Part shown: piece after piece, positions 1 through 9,059 of the stretch
How positions within the stretch are numbered: position 1 is the stretch's first letter
Layout of the letters: each line of letters starts with the position of its first letter
Assembly (NCBI GenBank): GCA_900299245.1
Contig: OMJA01000332.1
Span: 1-33,775 of the forward strand
Length of the DNA: 33,775 nucleotides
Origin: Nitrospiraceae bacterium
Lineage (GTDB): Bacteria; Nitrospirota; Nitrospiria; Nitrospirales; Nitrospiraceae
Direction of reading: 5' to 3'
Made by a program: the position numbers and the translations under genes
The notes under the pieces: generated by a model
Seen by the model: the letters and a program-made list of their open reading frames with translations, nothing else
Database searches by the model: none
What the model was told of the DNA's origin: nothing

Positions 1-207
1 ATGTCCGTGGAGATTATGCTCAACGCCGCCAATATCAATCTCGTGGCGTTTTCCCATTATCTCGAATCGATGGCTGGACAATTGGTGGCCCTCTTCATTA
101 TCGCGATCGCCGCGGGTGAAGCGGCAATCGGACTGGCCATTATCATTGTTGTATTCCGCGGCAAGCTCTCAACCAACGTCGACGAAATGAACCTATTGAA
201 GTGGTAA
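1..207 (+). CDS. nuoK: NADH-quinone oxidoreductase subunit K, 3' part (start lies outside the window)
   Basis: This is the C-terminal 68 residues of NuoK, a small membrane subunit of respiratory complex I that helps form the proton path between the quinone site and the antiporter-like subunits. The reading frame is already open at base 1, and the first residues match the middle of NuoK (the SVEIMLNAANINLVAFS region), so the ATG at base 1 is internal and the gene is truncated by the window edge. The conserved glutamate of the VEIMLN segment is present, as is a second membrane-embedded acidic position in the AAGEAAIGLAI helix. The protein ends in the typical NVDEMNLLKW tail. The stop codon is one base before the GTG of nuoL, so the two are co-transcribed and probably translationally coupled. 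Confidence 0.95.
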   Translation: MSVEIMLNAANINLVAFSHYLESMAGQLVALFIIAIAAGEAAIGLAIIIVVFRGKLSTNVDEMNLLKW

Positions 208-208
208 C

Positions 209-2185
209 GTGTCCGACTTAACTGATCTGCTCATAAAACTGATTCCGGTGTTCCCCTTACTGGCCGTCATTGCCAATGGTCTCCTTGGCAGCCGGTACTC
301 GCACGAGGTCGCCCATCGTCTCGCCTGGGGATCAGTGGGACTCTCGTTCCTCTGCGTCATCGGCGTGTTCGCGGACGTCCTCCGCACCGGCACCACGCAC
401 GAAGTGGTGGCGTATCAATGGATCTTCGGCGGCGATCTGACGATCAATCTGGCATATCTTGTCGATCCCCTCACGTGCGTCTGGCTGCTGGTCGTCACCG
501 GCATCGGATTTCTGATTCACGTCTATTCCGTCGGCTACATGCACGGCGAAGCAGGCTTCACCCGCTTCTTCACCTATATGAACCTGTTTATGGTCTCCAT
601 GTTGTTACTCGTCATGGGGAACAACTACGCGGTCCTGTTCATAGGCTGGGAAGGCGTCGGGCTGTGCTCCTATCTGCTTATCGGCTATTACTACGACAAA
701 GTCTCCGCCGCAAAAGCCGCGTCCAAAGCCTTTGTCGTCAACAGGATCGGCGATGCCGGCTTTCTCTTAGCCATTTTCTTGGTCTTTATTAATTTCAAAA
801 CGCTCGATTACACGAAGGTCTTTGCTCAGCTGGGCCAGCTCTCACCCGAGATGGCCACCGCCATTGCCCTCTGCCTCTTGATCGGAGCTGTCGGAAAATC
901 CGCCCAGCTGCCCCTCTATACCTGGCTGCCCGATGCGATGGAAGGCCCCACTCCGGTCAGCGCGCTGATTCATGCCGCCACCATGGTGACGGCGGGCGTC
1001 TATATGATCGTCCGGAACCATGCCATTTTTGATCTCTCACCTGTAGCGATGGAAACCGTCGCGATCGTCGGAGGCTGTACGGCATTGTTCGCGGCAACCA
1101 TCGGCCTGGTGCAAACCGACATCAAGCGCGTGCTCGCGTACTCGACTGTAAGCCAACTCGGCTATATGTTCCTTGCGTGCGGGATTGGCGCTTATACCGC
1201 CGCTGTCTTCCACGTCATGACCCACGCCTTCTTCAAAGCCCTCTTGTTCCTCTCGGCCGGGTCGGTCATCCACGCCCTGTCCGGCGAACAAGACATCAGG
1301 AAGATGGGCGGCCTCAGCAAAAAGATCCCCTGGACCTATCGTCTGTTCCTTATCGGCACCATCGCGATCGCAGGCATCCCGCCGCTGGCCGGCTTCTGGA
1401 GTAAAGACGAGATCATGGGCCATGCCTTCGTGAATCACCAGTATCTCTTCTACGGATTGGCTGCCATTGGAGCCTTCCTCACGTCGTTCTATATGTTCCG
1501 TCTGACATACCTGACATTCTACGGGCCGTCCCGCATGGACCATCACACCGAAGAGCATGTCCATGAATCGCCCATGGTGATGGTCGGCCCCTTGATGGCA
1601 CTCGGTGTCCTCTCCGTCTTCGGCGGTCTCATTCTGGGATTCCCGCCGGAGCATGGCTGGCTCCATGGATTTCTGGCCCCGGTTGCAGGCGTGGCGGGCG
1701 GACACGAAACCAGCGTGGCGACGACGCTCCTTCTGATGGGCACCGCAACCGGTATTGCCCTCTTAGGATGGGGGCTGGCACATTTCCTCTATAGCCTCAG
1801 CCCTTCGACCGCGGACAACTGGGCAGGCAAATTTCAAGGCGCCTACAATACGCTGCTTAATAAGTACTTTGTCGATGAACTGTACGACTTCCTGTTCGTC
1901 GAGCCGACCAAACGCATCGGGGAATTCCTGGATTGGTTCGACCGGACCGTGATCGATGGTCTGGTCAACGGTGTGGCGCAGATGGCCGAATGGGGATCTG
2001 CCGGATCCACCTGGATCGAAAAATACGTAGTCTATGCGGGCCTGAACGTCATCGGATTCGGCAACCATCTGGCGGCGCGCCAGGGGCGCAAGCTTCAGAG
2101 CGGGATGGTCCATCACTACGCAGCAATTATTATCGCAGGCCTGTTCCTGCTGGCCTTGGTCGTCCAACTGATTCTACAGATGTAA
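209..2185 (+). CDS. nuoL: NADH-quinone oxidoreductase subunit L with extended lateral helix
   Basis: NuoL (658 aa, GTG start) is the most distal proton-pumping antiporter-like subunit of complex I. The key charged residues of the family are visible: Glu in GWEGVGLCSYLLIG (TM5), Lys in GKSAQLPLYTWLPDA (TM7), His in SALIHAATMVTAG (TM8) and Lys in AGFWSKDEI (TM12). The C-terminus has the usual lateral helix and final anchor helix. However, about 39 residues (590-628, bases 1976-2092) separate VNGV from LQSGMV, where ordinary NuoL proteins have about 13 as I recall them. The lateral helix is therefore about 26 residues longer. Together with the two downstream nuoM genes, this matches the 2M type of complex I, in which the longer helix is thought to clamp an additional NuoM. 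The gene sits one base after nuoK and 35 bases before the first nuoM. Confidence 0.96.
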   Translation: MSDLTDLLIKLIPVFPLLAVIANGLLGSRYSHEVAHRLAWGSVGLSFLCVIGVFADVLRTGTTHEVVAYQWIFGGDLTINLAYLVDPLTCVWLLVVTGIGFLIHVYSVGYMHGEAGFTRFFTYMNLFMVSMLLLVMGNNYAVLFIGWEGVGLCSYLLIGYYYDKVSAAKAASKAFVVNRIGDAGFLLAIFLVFINFKTLDYTKVFAQLGQLSPEMATAIALCLLIGAVGKSAQLPLYTWLPDAMEGPTPVSALIHAATMVTAGVYMIVRNHAIFDLSPVAMETVAIVGGCTALFAATIGLVQTDIKRVLAYSTVSQLGYMFLACGIGAYTAAVFHVMTHAFFKALLFLSAGSVIHALSGEQDIRKMGGLSKKIPWTYRLFLIGTIAIAGIPPLAGFWSKDEIMGHAFVNHQYLFYGLAAIGAFLTSFYMFRLTYLTFYGPSRMDHHTEEHVHESPMVMVGPLMALGVLSVFGGLILGFPPEHGWLHGFLAPVAGVAGGHETSVATTLLLMGTATGIALLGWGLAHFLYSLSPSTADNWAGKFQGAYNTLLNKYFVDELYDFLFVEPTKRIGEFLDWFDRTVIDGLVNGVAQMAEWGSAGSTWIEKYVVYAGLNVIGFGNHLAARQGRKLQSGMVHHYAAIIIAGLFLLALVVQLILQM

Positions 2186-2220
2186 GCAACGTCGCAAGAC
2201 GTCGGAGTCGCGCAACTATT

Positions 2221-3780
2221 ATGATCGAAGAACTCGCAGCCGGTTTCCCCATCCTGTCCTGTCTGCTCTTTCTGCCCTTCGTCGGAGCGGCCGTGCTCTG
2301 GCTGGTCGATGACGAGGATATGATTCGGACCTCGGCGCTGACGATCAGTCTCGTCGAGCTCGCGCTGGCCGTCTTCGTCTTACTCCGCTTCGTGCCGGAT
2401 TCGTCGGCAATGCAGTTTGCCGAACATGTGCGCTGGATTCCCGCCCTGGGCGTCAGCTATCACCTGGCGGTCGACGGCATCAGCGTCCTTTTTGTCGGGC
2501 TGACCGCCTTCCTGACAGTGCTTGTCATCGTCTATTCCTGGGACACCATTCGCCACCAGGTAAAACTGTACATGATGTGTCTCCTGGCCCTTGAGACCAC
2601 GACGATGGGCGTGTTCGTGTCGCTGGACCTGATTCTGTTCTTCGTCTTCTGGGAATTAATGCTCATCCCGAGCTATTTCCTGATCAAGCTTTGGGGCGGT
2701 GGAGCAGAGCGGCACAATGCCGCGCTGAAATATGTTCTCTATACTCTCCTGGGCAGCGTCTTCATGCTGGTCGGGATTGCGCTGCTGGACCTGAACTTTC
2801 ATCACTGGGCCGTCCTCCGGCATACAGAGCAACTCTACTCCTTCGACCTGCTCGATTTGCTGGCAGTGCCTATTCCCGTCAGCCAACAGATCCTGATCTT
2901 CTGGCTCATGTTCATGGGGTTCGCCTTCAAAGCCCCGGTGTTTCCGTTTCATACATGGTTGCCCGATGCGCTGCTCGAGGGTCCCATCGGCATGGCGGTC
3001 GTGCTCGCCGGTCTGAAGCTCGGAACCTTCGGCTTCATCCGATTCAGCATCCCCTTGCTTCCTGAAGCCTCGAAGAGCCACACCGTCGTAACTGTAATCA
3101 TGTGTCTGGGGATCGCGGCGATTCTCTACGGGGCCGTGATGGCCCTGATTCAACCAGATTTCCGTCGGCTCATGGCCTTCAGCAGCATCAGCCATCTGGG
3201 CTTCGTGATGATGGGGCTGTTTGCGCTGAACTTCCAGGGACTCCAGGGCAGCCTCCTGACCATGATCAATCTTGGATTCAGCACGGCAGGCCTCTTCTTC
3301 ATCGCAGGTTTTCTCTATTCAAGACAGCAAACGACGCATCTGTCGGCATTCGGCGGGATGGCCCAACAAGTGCCACTCCTGGCTTCGTTCTTCTTGCTGA
3401 TCGGGTTGGCCTCCATCGGCCTGCCTGGCACCAACGGCTTTGTCGGAGAGTTTCTGATCCTTCTCGGAACGTTTAAGGCCAATTGGATATTCGGAGCCTT
3501 TGCCGTCACCGGCGTGGTCTTCGGCGCCGCATACTTTTTGTGGTACTACGAGCGCGCCATCCTGGGCCCGCTCGGAAAAGCCGTGAAGAATACGATGGCC
3601 GATTTGCAGTTACGCGAAATGGTCATTGCCGTGTCGCTCTCCGTCATGATTCTGTGGATCGGGCTCTACCCGTCGCCGTTCCTGCACATCATGAACGGCT
3701 CTGTCCAGGCGCTGGTAGACCGTCTCGATCATGGAACCGTCGCCGTGCTGACTGAACCAGTTCAACGATTGGACCACTAA
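2221..3780 (+). CDS. nuoM: NADH-quinone oxidoreductase subunit M, first copy
   Basis: This 519-aa NuoM is an antiporter-like proton-pumping subunit of complex I. The frame is open upstream into nuoL (to 1933), but the ATG at 2221 begins a normal NuoM N-terminus (MIEELAAGFPIL), so that start was chosen. Functional residues appear intact: Glu in FWELMLIPSYFLI (TM5), Lys237 in FAFKAPVFPFHTWLPDA (TM7), Lys in LAGLKLGTFGFIRF (TM8) and Glu in NGFVGEFLILLG (TM12). The length is normal for the family. It is followed after five bases by a second, clearly diverged nuoM. Both belong to the nuoK-L-M-M-N operon, and no internal promoter is evident. Confidence 0.95.
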   Translation: MIEELAAGFPILSCLLFLPFVGAAVLWLVDDEDMIRTSALTISLVELALAVFVLLRFVPDSSAMQFAEHVRWIPALGVSYHLAVDGISVLFVGLTAFLTVLVIVYSWDTIRHQVKLYMMCLLALETTTMGVFVSLDLILFFVFWELMLIPSYFLIKLWGGGAERHNAALKYVLYTLLGSVFMLVGIALLDLNFHHWAVLRHTEQLYSFDLLDLLAVPIPVSQQILIFWLMFMGFAFKAPVFPFHTWLPDALLEGPIGMAVVLAGLKLGTFGFIRFSIPLLPEASKSHTVVTVIMCLGIAAILYGAVMALIQPDFRRLMAFSSISHLGFVMMGLFALNFQGLQGSLLTMINLGFSTAGLFFIAGFLYSRQQTTHLSAFGGMAQQVPLLASFFLLIGLASIGLPGTNGFVGEFLILLGTFKANWIFGAFAVTGVVFGAAYFLWYYERAILGPLGKAVKNTMADLQLREMVIAVSLSVMILWIGLYPSPFLHIMNGSVQALVDRLDHGTVAVLTEPVQRLDH

Positions 3781-3785
3781 GACCC

Positions 3786-5465
3786 ATGGGTGATTACGCG
3801 CTGCTCTACATTCTGTTCGCTCCGTTCTTCGGCGCCCTGGCATTGATCTTCGTGTCAAATCGCCAGGCGCTGCTCGTGCGCGGGATTGCGGCCGGCTCGG
3901 CGTTCATTTCGCTGATCGCATCGCTCTATCTGTTCTATGCCTATGATCCGGTTGCGGGCGGCTACCAGTTCATCCAGCGGTTTGAATGGTCGCGCCAGCT
4001 CGGCATCGCGCTCTACCTCGGCGTCGACGGCATCGGCACGCCGCTGGTCCTGGCCTCTTCAATCCTGTTGTTCGCCGGCATCTTCGTGTCGTGGCACATC
4101 AAGGATCGCGCGAAAGAATTTTACATCTGGATTTTGATTCTGGCGGCAGCGACCATCGGCGTCTTCATGTCGCTGGATCTCTTCTTCCTCTACTTCTTCT
4201 ATGAAATGTCGGTCATTCCCATGTATCTCCTGTTGGGAATGTGGGGTAGCCATACCAAGAAGTATCTGGAAATGACTGACCCGGAAGGAATGAAACAACG
4301 GGACTCCGTCGGATTTATCTTCAACTTCGGCTCCAACAGCAAAGAATACGCGGCCATGAAACTCGTGCTGTTTCTCTCCGCGTTTGCCGTCGCCGCCTTC
4401 ATGGGCATACTCCTGATCTATAAATATTCAGGCCTGAACACCTTTGACATCCTGGTGCTGCGCGAACATGCCAGCACCCTGATGAACATTCCCGTGCTGG
4501 GCACGACGCTGGACAAGATCATCTGGGTGCTGATTTTCTTCGGCTTCGCCTCGATCGCCCCTCTCTGGCCGCTGCATTCCTGGTCACCGGTGGGACACGC
4601 CGCCGCACCAGCCGCCACCAGCATGCTGCACGCCGGCGTCCTGATGAAGCTCGGCCATTTTTCGATTATCCGCGTGGCCTACGAGATCCTGCCGGAAACG
4701 ACGCGCGAACTCATGCCGATGGCCGCTGTGCTCTGCATGTTCAGCATTGTCTACGGCGGCTTCGTCGCGTACTACGCGAAAGACACCAAGTATGTCATCG
4801 GATATTCCAGCTCGAGTCACATGGGTTACGTATTCCTGGGCATGGCCGCCCTGGATTACATCAGCCTCAGCGGCGCCGTGATCTACATGTTCGCACATGC
4901 GATGGCCACCGGCATGCTCTTCTCGATGGCCGGCTGGGTCTACGATCAAACGCACACCCGCGATATCCCCTCCCTCGGCGGGCTGTCGAATAAGATGCCC
5001 TTCATCTCCGCGTGCTTCGTGGTCGGCTGTATGGCCTCCATCGGCATGCCGGGCACGGTCAATTTCGTCGCAGAAGTGATGATCATCGTCGGCAGTTGGA
5101 ATAAGTATCCGCTTCAGGTCGTCGTGGCCGTGCTCGGAATCGTCCTGACCATGGCCTATCTGTTTAAGATGATGCGGAGCCTGTTCTATGGGCCGATGGA
5201 TCAAAAATACAGTCACTCCCATGACGCCGTGGCGTTCGTCGACCGTCTCCCGCTCTTGATCATGATTTCGGTCAGCGTGGGATTCGGGCTGTTCCCCATG
5301 CACCTGTACAACGTGGTTCGCTCTGGAGTAGATCCGCTGATCGCCAAAATTACGCACGTCGTGCCCGTAGCCGCGCTTCCGGCTCCGGAGTCACCGGCGG
5401 CTTCACTGCACGAACAGTTAGCGGCCCGCGGCGCGCAGCTCCCTGAATCGCCGGCGGCTCAATAG
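3786..5465 (+). CDS. nuoM: NADH-quinone oxidoreductase subunit M, second and divergent copy
   Basis: This is a second NuoM paralogue (559 aa) in the same operon, five bases after the first. It is the hallmark of the 2M complex I arrangement. It keeps the TM5 Glu (FYEMSVIPMYLLLG), the TM8 Lys (HAGVLMKLGHF) and the TM12 Glu (NFVAEVMIIVG). The TM7 lysine, however, appears to be replaced: the segment reads FGFASIAPLWPLHSW, placing Ile257 where NuoM1 has Lys237, and the following LPDA is SPVG. It also has a hydrophilic insertion of about 45 residues after TM5 (from GSHTKKYLEMTDPEG) and an Ala/Pro-rich C-terminal tail with two ESPAA repeats. Identity as a NuoM-family protein is firm. Whether it translocates protons in the ordinary way is open. 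Confidence 0.93.
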   Translation: MGDYALLYILFAPFFGALALIFVSNRQALLVRGIAAGSAFISLIASLYLFYAYDPVAGGYQFIQRFEWSRQLGIALYLGVDGIGTPLVLASSILLFAGIFVSWHIKDRAKEFYIWILILAAATIGVFMSLDLFFLYFFYEMSVIPMYLLLGMWGSHTKKYLEMTDPEGMKQRDSVGFIFNFGSNSKEYAAMKLVLFLSAFAVAAFMGILLIYKYSGLNTFDILVLREHASTLMNIPVLGTTLDKIIWVLIFFGFASIAPLWPLHSWSPVGHAAAPAATSMLHAGVLMKLGHFSIIRVAYEILPETTRELMPMAAVLCMFSIVYGGFVAYYAKDTKYVIGYSSSSHMGYVFLGMAALDYISLSGAVIYMFAHAMATGMLFSMAGWVYDQTHTRDIPSLGGLSNKMPFISACFVVGCMASIGMPGTVNFVAEVMIIVGSWNKYPLQVVVAVLGIVLTMAYLFKMMRSLFYGPMDQKYSHSHDAVAFVDRLPLLIMISVSVGFGLFPMHLYNVVRSGVDPLIAKITHVVPVAALPAPESPAASLHEQLAARGAQLPESPAAQ

Positions 5466-5481
5466 GGTACCAGTCGACACT

Positions 5482-6978
5482 ATGAACTTTGAACTCAACA
5501 TGACGTTTGCCGATCTCCTCCTGCTCCTGCCGGAGATCTTCCTCACTCTGTGGCTCTGTCTGGTCTTGATCGTCGACTTTGCCTTTCCGCGATTACCCAA
5601 AGAACAGCTGGCCTACCTAAGCGTGGCCGGTCTCGGCGTCACCCTCGGCTGTCTCGCCTGGTTCGACTTGACGCATATTTCCGGTTCGCTGTTCGGGAAC
5701 ATGTTTGTGCTTGATCGCATGGCCATCTTCTTCAAGATGTTCATCGTCGGCGCGAGCATTCTCGTGATCCTTGCCTCCACCGAATATGTCAGCCGTTTTG
5801 CCTTTTTCCGCGGGGAATACTATTTCCTCATCGTTATGTCCGCTCTGGGCATGATGTTCATGGCCTCCGCCAACGATCTACTGTCCCTCTTCGTCACACT
5901 GGAGTTTTCCACTTTCGGGTTCTATGTGCTCGTGGCATATCTGCGCGAAGACCTGGCATCGAATGAAGCCGGCCTGAAATTTTTCATTCTTGGCGTGTTT
6001 GCCGCCGGTCTCTTAGCCTACGGCATCAGCCTCGTTTACGGCGAGACCGGGAAACTGGTCTTTTCGGACATGGCCTCAGCGCCGGCTACACCGGGGCTGA
6101 TCATCGGCTTTCTCCTTATCTTCGCGGCCCTCGGTTTCAAAATCGGCGCTGTCCCTTTCCATACCTGGATTCCTGACACTTATCACGGTGCGCCTACACC
6201 CGTGACGGCCTTTCTTTCGATCGCCCCGAAAGGCGCCGCGATCGCCATCCTGCTCCGGTTATTTTTCGTTGCCCTGTTTGCCTTTAAACCCATGTGGGTG
6301 CTGTTGCTGGCGGCTGTCTCCGTCTTATCGATGACCTACGCCAACATCGTGGCGATCGCCCAGACGAACATCAAACGTCTGCTGGCCTATTCGGGTATTG
6401 CCCAGATCGGCAACATCCTGATCGGCTTGGCGGCCGGAACAAAGATGGGCAACGATGCCATCTTGTTCTATCTCCTTACCTATCTTTTTGCGAATATCGG
6501 CGCCTTCGCCGTCGTGATTGCCATGAGCCAGGCGATCGGGAGCGAAGAAATCAACGACTACAGCGGGCTGAACCGTCGGTCGCCATTTCTGGCCTTCTCC
6601 ATGCTGCTCTTTCTTCTGTCGCTGGCCGGCGTACCGCCGTTAGCCGGATTCATCGGAAAGATCTATATTTTTGTGGCGGCTATCAAGGAGGGGCTCTACA
6701 CCCTCATCACCGTCGGACTCGTCAACATCGTCATCTCCATGTACTACTACTTGATCGTGGTGAAGAAGATGTACATTGCCGAACCGATAGACCCGTCACC
6801 CATCAGGATTTCCGGTCCGATGAAAGCCGTGGTATATGTCGGCCTCGGCGGAACGCTGTTGATCGGCATCTATCCGCAACCCTTCATCGACTGGGTGGTG
6901 TCTGCGACCATGATGTTCTCCCATCTCCCGGCACCCGCCGCGACCGCCCTCCCGCCGGTTCCCCCTCTCGGCGGCTAG
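5482..6978 (+). CDS. nuoN: NADH-quinone oxidoreductase subunit N
   Basis: NuoN (498 aa) is the antiporter-like subunit closest to the connection module of complex I, and it closes this operon. Conserved charged positions are visible: Glu in FVTLEFSTFGFYVLVAYLR (TM5), Lys in LGFKIGAVPFHTWIPD (TM7), Lys in IAPKGAAIAILLRLF (TM8) and Lys in AGFIGKIYIF (TM12). The ATG at 5482 lies 16 bases after the second nuoM. The C-terminus ends in a short Pro/Ala-rich tail. The stop codon lies in the centre of a 14-base GC-rich palindrome (6970-6983), which could form a short hairpin at the end of the operon but is not followed by a T-run. Confidence 0.95.
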   Translation: MNFELNMTFADLLLLLPEIFLTLWLCLVLIVDFAFPRLPKEQLAYLSVAGLGVTLGCLAWFDLTHISGSLFGNMFVLDRMAIFFKMFIVGASILVILASTEYVSRFAFFRGEYYFLIVMSALGMMFMASANDLLSLFVTLEFSTFGFYVLVAYLREDLASNEAGLKFFILGVFAAGLLAYGISLVYGETGKLVFSDMASAPATPGLIIGFLLIFAALGFKIGAVPFHTWIPDTYHGAPTPVTAFLSIAPKGAAIAILLRLFFVALFAFKPMWVLLLAAVSVLSMTYANIVAIAQTNIKRLLAYSGIAQIGNILIGLAAGTKMGNDAILFYLLTYLFANIGAFAVVIAMSQAIGSEEINDYSGLNRRSPFLAFSMLLFLLSLAGVPPLAGFIGKIYIFVAAIKEGLYTLITVGLVNIVISMYYYLIVVKKMYIAEPIDPSPIRISGPMKAVVYVGLGGTLLIGIYPQPFIDWVVSATMMFSHLPAPAATALPPVPPLGG

Positions 6979-6983
6979 CCGCC
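6970..6983. repeat. GC-rich perfect palindrome across the nuoN stop codon
   Basis: GGCGGC, TA, GCCGCC form a perfect 6-base inverted repeat with the TAG stop codon in its centre. It is at the end of the nuo operon, 103 bases before the next gene. No T-tract follows, so it is at most a weak or Rho-assisted termination element. Confidence 0.4.
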
Positions 6984-7086
6984 TGGCTTCCGGCATCAAT
7001 CTGCTAAAATAGATCTTGCGGCCCGAGAACGGCCGAGAGTAGAGTGCCCGAAGTTTTCCCTACACCTTTCAACGCGGTTTCATTTC

Positions 7087-8586
7087 ATGGACACAGTGAC
7101 GAGCGATCGACCGCCGGTTCCTCCGATCGCCGGAGCCCCCCCTCCCGAAACAGACGCAACGCCGTCACTCTCAACACGGCCACAACCGGCCAAACGAAGC
7201 GTGCTGACGTGGTTCCGCGAACTCACGATTGAACGCCGGATTCTCGCCGGATTCAGCCTGGTGTTTATCGGCATCCTTATTATCGGAGCCGTATCGTATC
7301 GAAATACGACAATCCTGATCGAAAACAGCCGCTTAGACACCAGAAGCCATGACCTTCTCCAGCTGCTGAACAACGTGGATACGGCGATGGACGAAGCAGA
7401 AAACAACCATCGCCGGTACCTCGTCACCGGAGAAGTCGTCTACCTCCAGAGCTTCCGTTCGCTGGCAGAACAAAAGCCGACCTATCTCAAATATCTGAAA
7501 GACCTCACGGCGGGCTCGCCCGTGCAAGAAGCGCGGGTCGATCAACTCCAAAAGTTGATCGAACAACAGATCAACGCGGAAACGGGAGCCATCGCCAAGC
7601 GGGATGGTGGGGGATTCGAAGCCGTGCGCCGGATCGCCCTGGAAGGGGTCGCGAAGCGCGAACTTGCCGCCATTCACAGGATCATCGCGGAAATGGAGAG
7701 TGACGAGCACCAGAGCCTGCGGCGGCGGCTGGGAGAATCGACGCTCAGCACAACCAATACGATCGTGTTGCTCGCCTTGGGCGCCCTCCTCCAGCTGGTG
7801 CTCCTTGCCTCAGTCTATTACCTCATCCGGCACGACATTACCGCCCGCAAAAAAGTGGCAACGGAACTCCAGCTTCGCGGTGAACTGCTCGAAGCGGCGA
7901 ACAAGGAGCTGGAGGCATTCAGCTATTCGGTCTCGCACGACCTCCGCGCGCCGCTTCGCCACATCGACGGCTATGCCTCTCTCCTGAACAAAGCCGTCGG
8001 GGAGACTCTGAACGACAAAGCCAAACGCTATCTTCAAACGATCTCCGACTCGGCCAAACAGATGGGCCAGTTGATCGACGACCTGCTCGTGTTTTCCCGG
8101 ATGGGGCGGCAGGAGATGCTGCATACCACCGTCAACCTCGATCAGCTCATCAAGACGATCCTTTACGATTTGCGACTTGACTTGCAAGGACGGGAAATAT
8201 CTTGGACAATTGACACACTGCCTGAAGTACCGGGCGATCCCGTCATGCTTCGACAGGTATTTGTGAACCTGATTTCTAACGCAATCAAGTTTACCAGTAC
8301 ACGTCCGGTCGCGAAAATCGCCATCGGTGTCGAGAGGAAAAGCGCCGGGGAGATCACCGTATTTGTCCGCGATAATGGAGTCGGGTTCGACATGCAATAT
8401 CTCGACAAACTGTTCGGCGTCTTCCAGCGGCTGCACCGGGCCGACGAATTTGAAGGAACGGGCATCGGCCTCGCCAATGTGCGCCGGATCGTCCATCGAC
8501 ACGGAGGGCGAGTGTGGGCGGAAGGCATTCCCGACCAAGGTGCGACGTTCTTTGTCACACTCCCAACCAGGAGACCTCGAACATGA
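7087..8586 (+). CDS. Membrane sensor histidine kinase (CHASE3-like sensor)
   Basis: This 499-aa sensor kinase presumably autophosphorylates and passes phosphate to the response regulator encoded immediately downstream. A Pro-rich cytoplasmic N-terminus of about 45 residues is followed by TM1 (about 53-70) and an extracytoplasmic helical region of about 150 residues with CHASE3-like features (the DEAENNHRRYLVTGE stretch). TM2 spans about 225-247, and a short linker leads to the HisKA domain with phospho-acceptor His284 in SVSHDLRAPL. The ATPase domain follows: N box in FVNLISNAIKF (392-402), G1 in DNGVGF (429-434) and G2 in GTGIGL (457-462). The kinase core is of the phytochrome-associated subtype, which often partners Rcp1-like regulators. 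The stop codon overlaps the next start as ATGA. No signal can be deduced. Confidence 0.9.
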   Translation: MDTVTSDRPPVPPIAGAPPPETDATPSLSTRPQPAKRSVLTWFRELTIERRILAGFSLVFIGILIIGAVSYRNTTILIENSRLDTRSHDLLQLLNNVDTAMDEAENNHRRYLVTGEVVYLQSFRSLAEQKPTYLKYLKDLTAGSPVQEARVDQLQKLIEQQINAETGAIAKRDGGGFEAVRRIALEGVAKRELAAIHRIIAEMESDEHQSLRRRLGESTLSTTNTIVLLALGALLQLVLLASVYYLIRHDITARKKVATELQLRGELLEAANKELEAFSYSVSHDLRAPLRHIDGYASLLNKAVGETLNDKAKRYLQTISDSAKQMGQLIDDLLVFSRMGRQEMLHTTVNLDQLIKTILYDLRLDLQGREISWTIDTLPEVPGDPVMLRQVFVNLISNAIKFTSTRPVAKIAIGVERKSAGEITVFVRDNGVGFDMQYLDKLFGVFQRLHRADEFEGTGIGLANVRRIVHRHGGRVWAEGIPDQGATFFVTLPTRRPRT

Positions 8587-9038
8587 CGGCTGCAAAACCC
8601 ATTCTACTGGCTGAAGACAATCCCCGGGATGCGGAGCTCGCGCTCGCGGCCATGGAAGAAGAGCATATCTCCGATAAGGTCGTCCTGTGCCACGACGGCG
8701 CAGAGGTCCTGGATTATCTCTATTGTCGCGGACAGTTCAAGTCACGCCTCAAAGGAAATCCCGCGGTCGTATTTCTCGATCTCAAGATGCCCAAGGTCAA
8801 CGGGCTCGAAGTGCTCCGCACCATCAAGTCGGACAGCAGTTTACAGCCGATTCCGGTTGTGATGCTCACCTCGTCGCGGGAAGAAAAAGACCTGGCGGAG
8901 AGCTATGCCCTGGGCGCAAACGCCTATGTCGTGAAACCCGTCGAGTTTCATCAGTTTCTCACGGCGGTCAAGGAATTGGGCACATTCTGGGGAGTGATCA
9001 ATGAGCCTCCGCCAGAAGGATCGGCTTCCACGAACTGA
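8583..9038 (+). CDS. Single-domain response regulator (Rcp1-like receiver)
   Basis: This 151-aa stand-alone receiver domain has no output domain. The acidic pair is E11-D12, the phospho-acceptor is Asp66 in FLDLKMPK, and the conserved Thr/Ser and Lys occur in MLTSSREEKD and VVKPVEF. The long loop before the phosphorylation site (CRGQFKSRLKGNP) is typical of the Rcp1-like regulators paired with phytochrome-type kinases. The ATG at 8583 overlaps the kinase stop as ATGA and was preferred to upstream in-frame starts inside the kinase gene. It probably relays phosphate between this kinase and other proteins, possibly the hybrid kinase 21 bases downstream. Confidence 0.9.
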   Translation: MTAAKPILLAEDNPRDAELALAAMEEEHISDKVVLCHDGAEVLDYLYCRGQFKSRLKGNPAVVFLDLKMPKVNGLEVLRTIKSDSSLQPIPVVMLTSSREEKDLAESYALGANAYVVKPVEFHQFLTAVKELGTFWGVINEPPPEGSASTN

Positions 9039-9059
9039 TATGCCACACCCCGAGGTTCC

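Noticed and set aside
1037-1705. Long antisense open frame within nuoL (222 codons), and similar ones in other nuo genes
   Set aside because: Charged, His/Glu-rich sequence mirroring hydrophobic codons on the coding strand; a GC-rich shadow frame with no domain.
1933-2220. N-terminal extension of the first NuoM into nuoL
   Set aside because: The extension is the shadow frame of nuoL (Arg-rich, non-hydrophobic); the family N-terminus starts at 2221.
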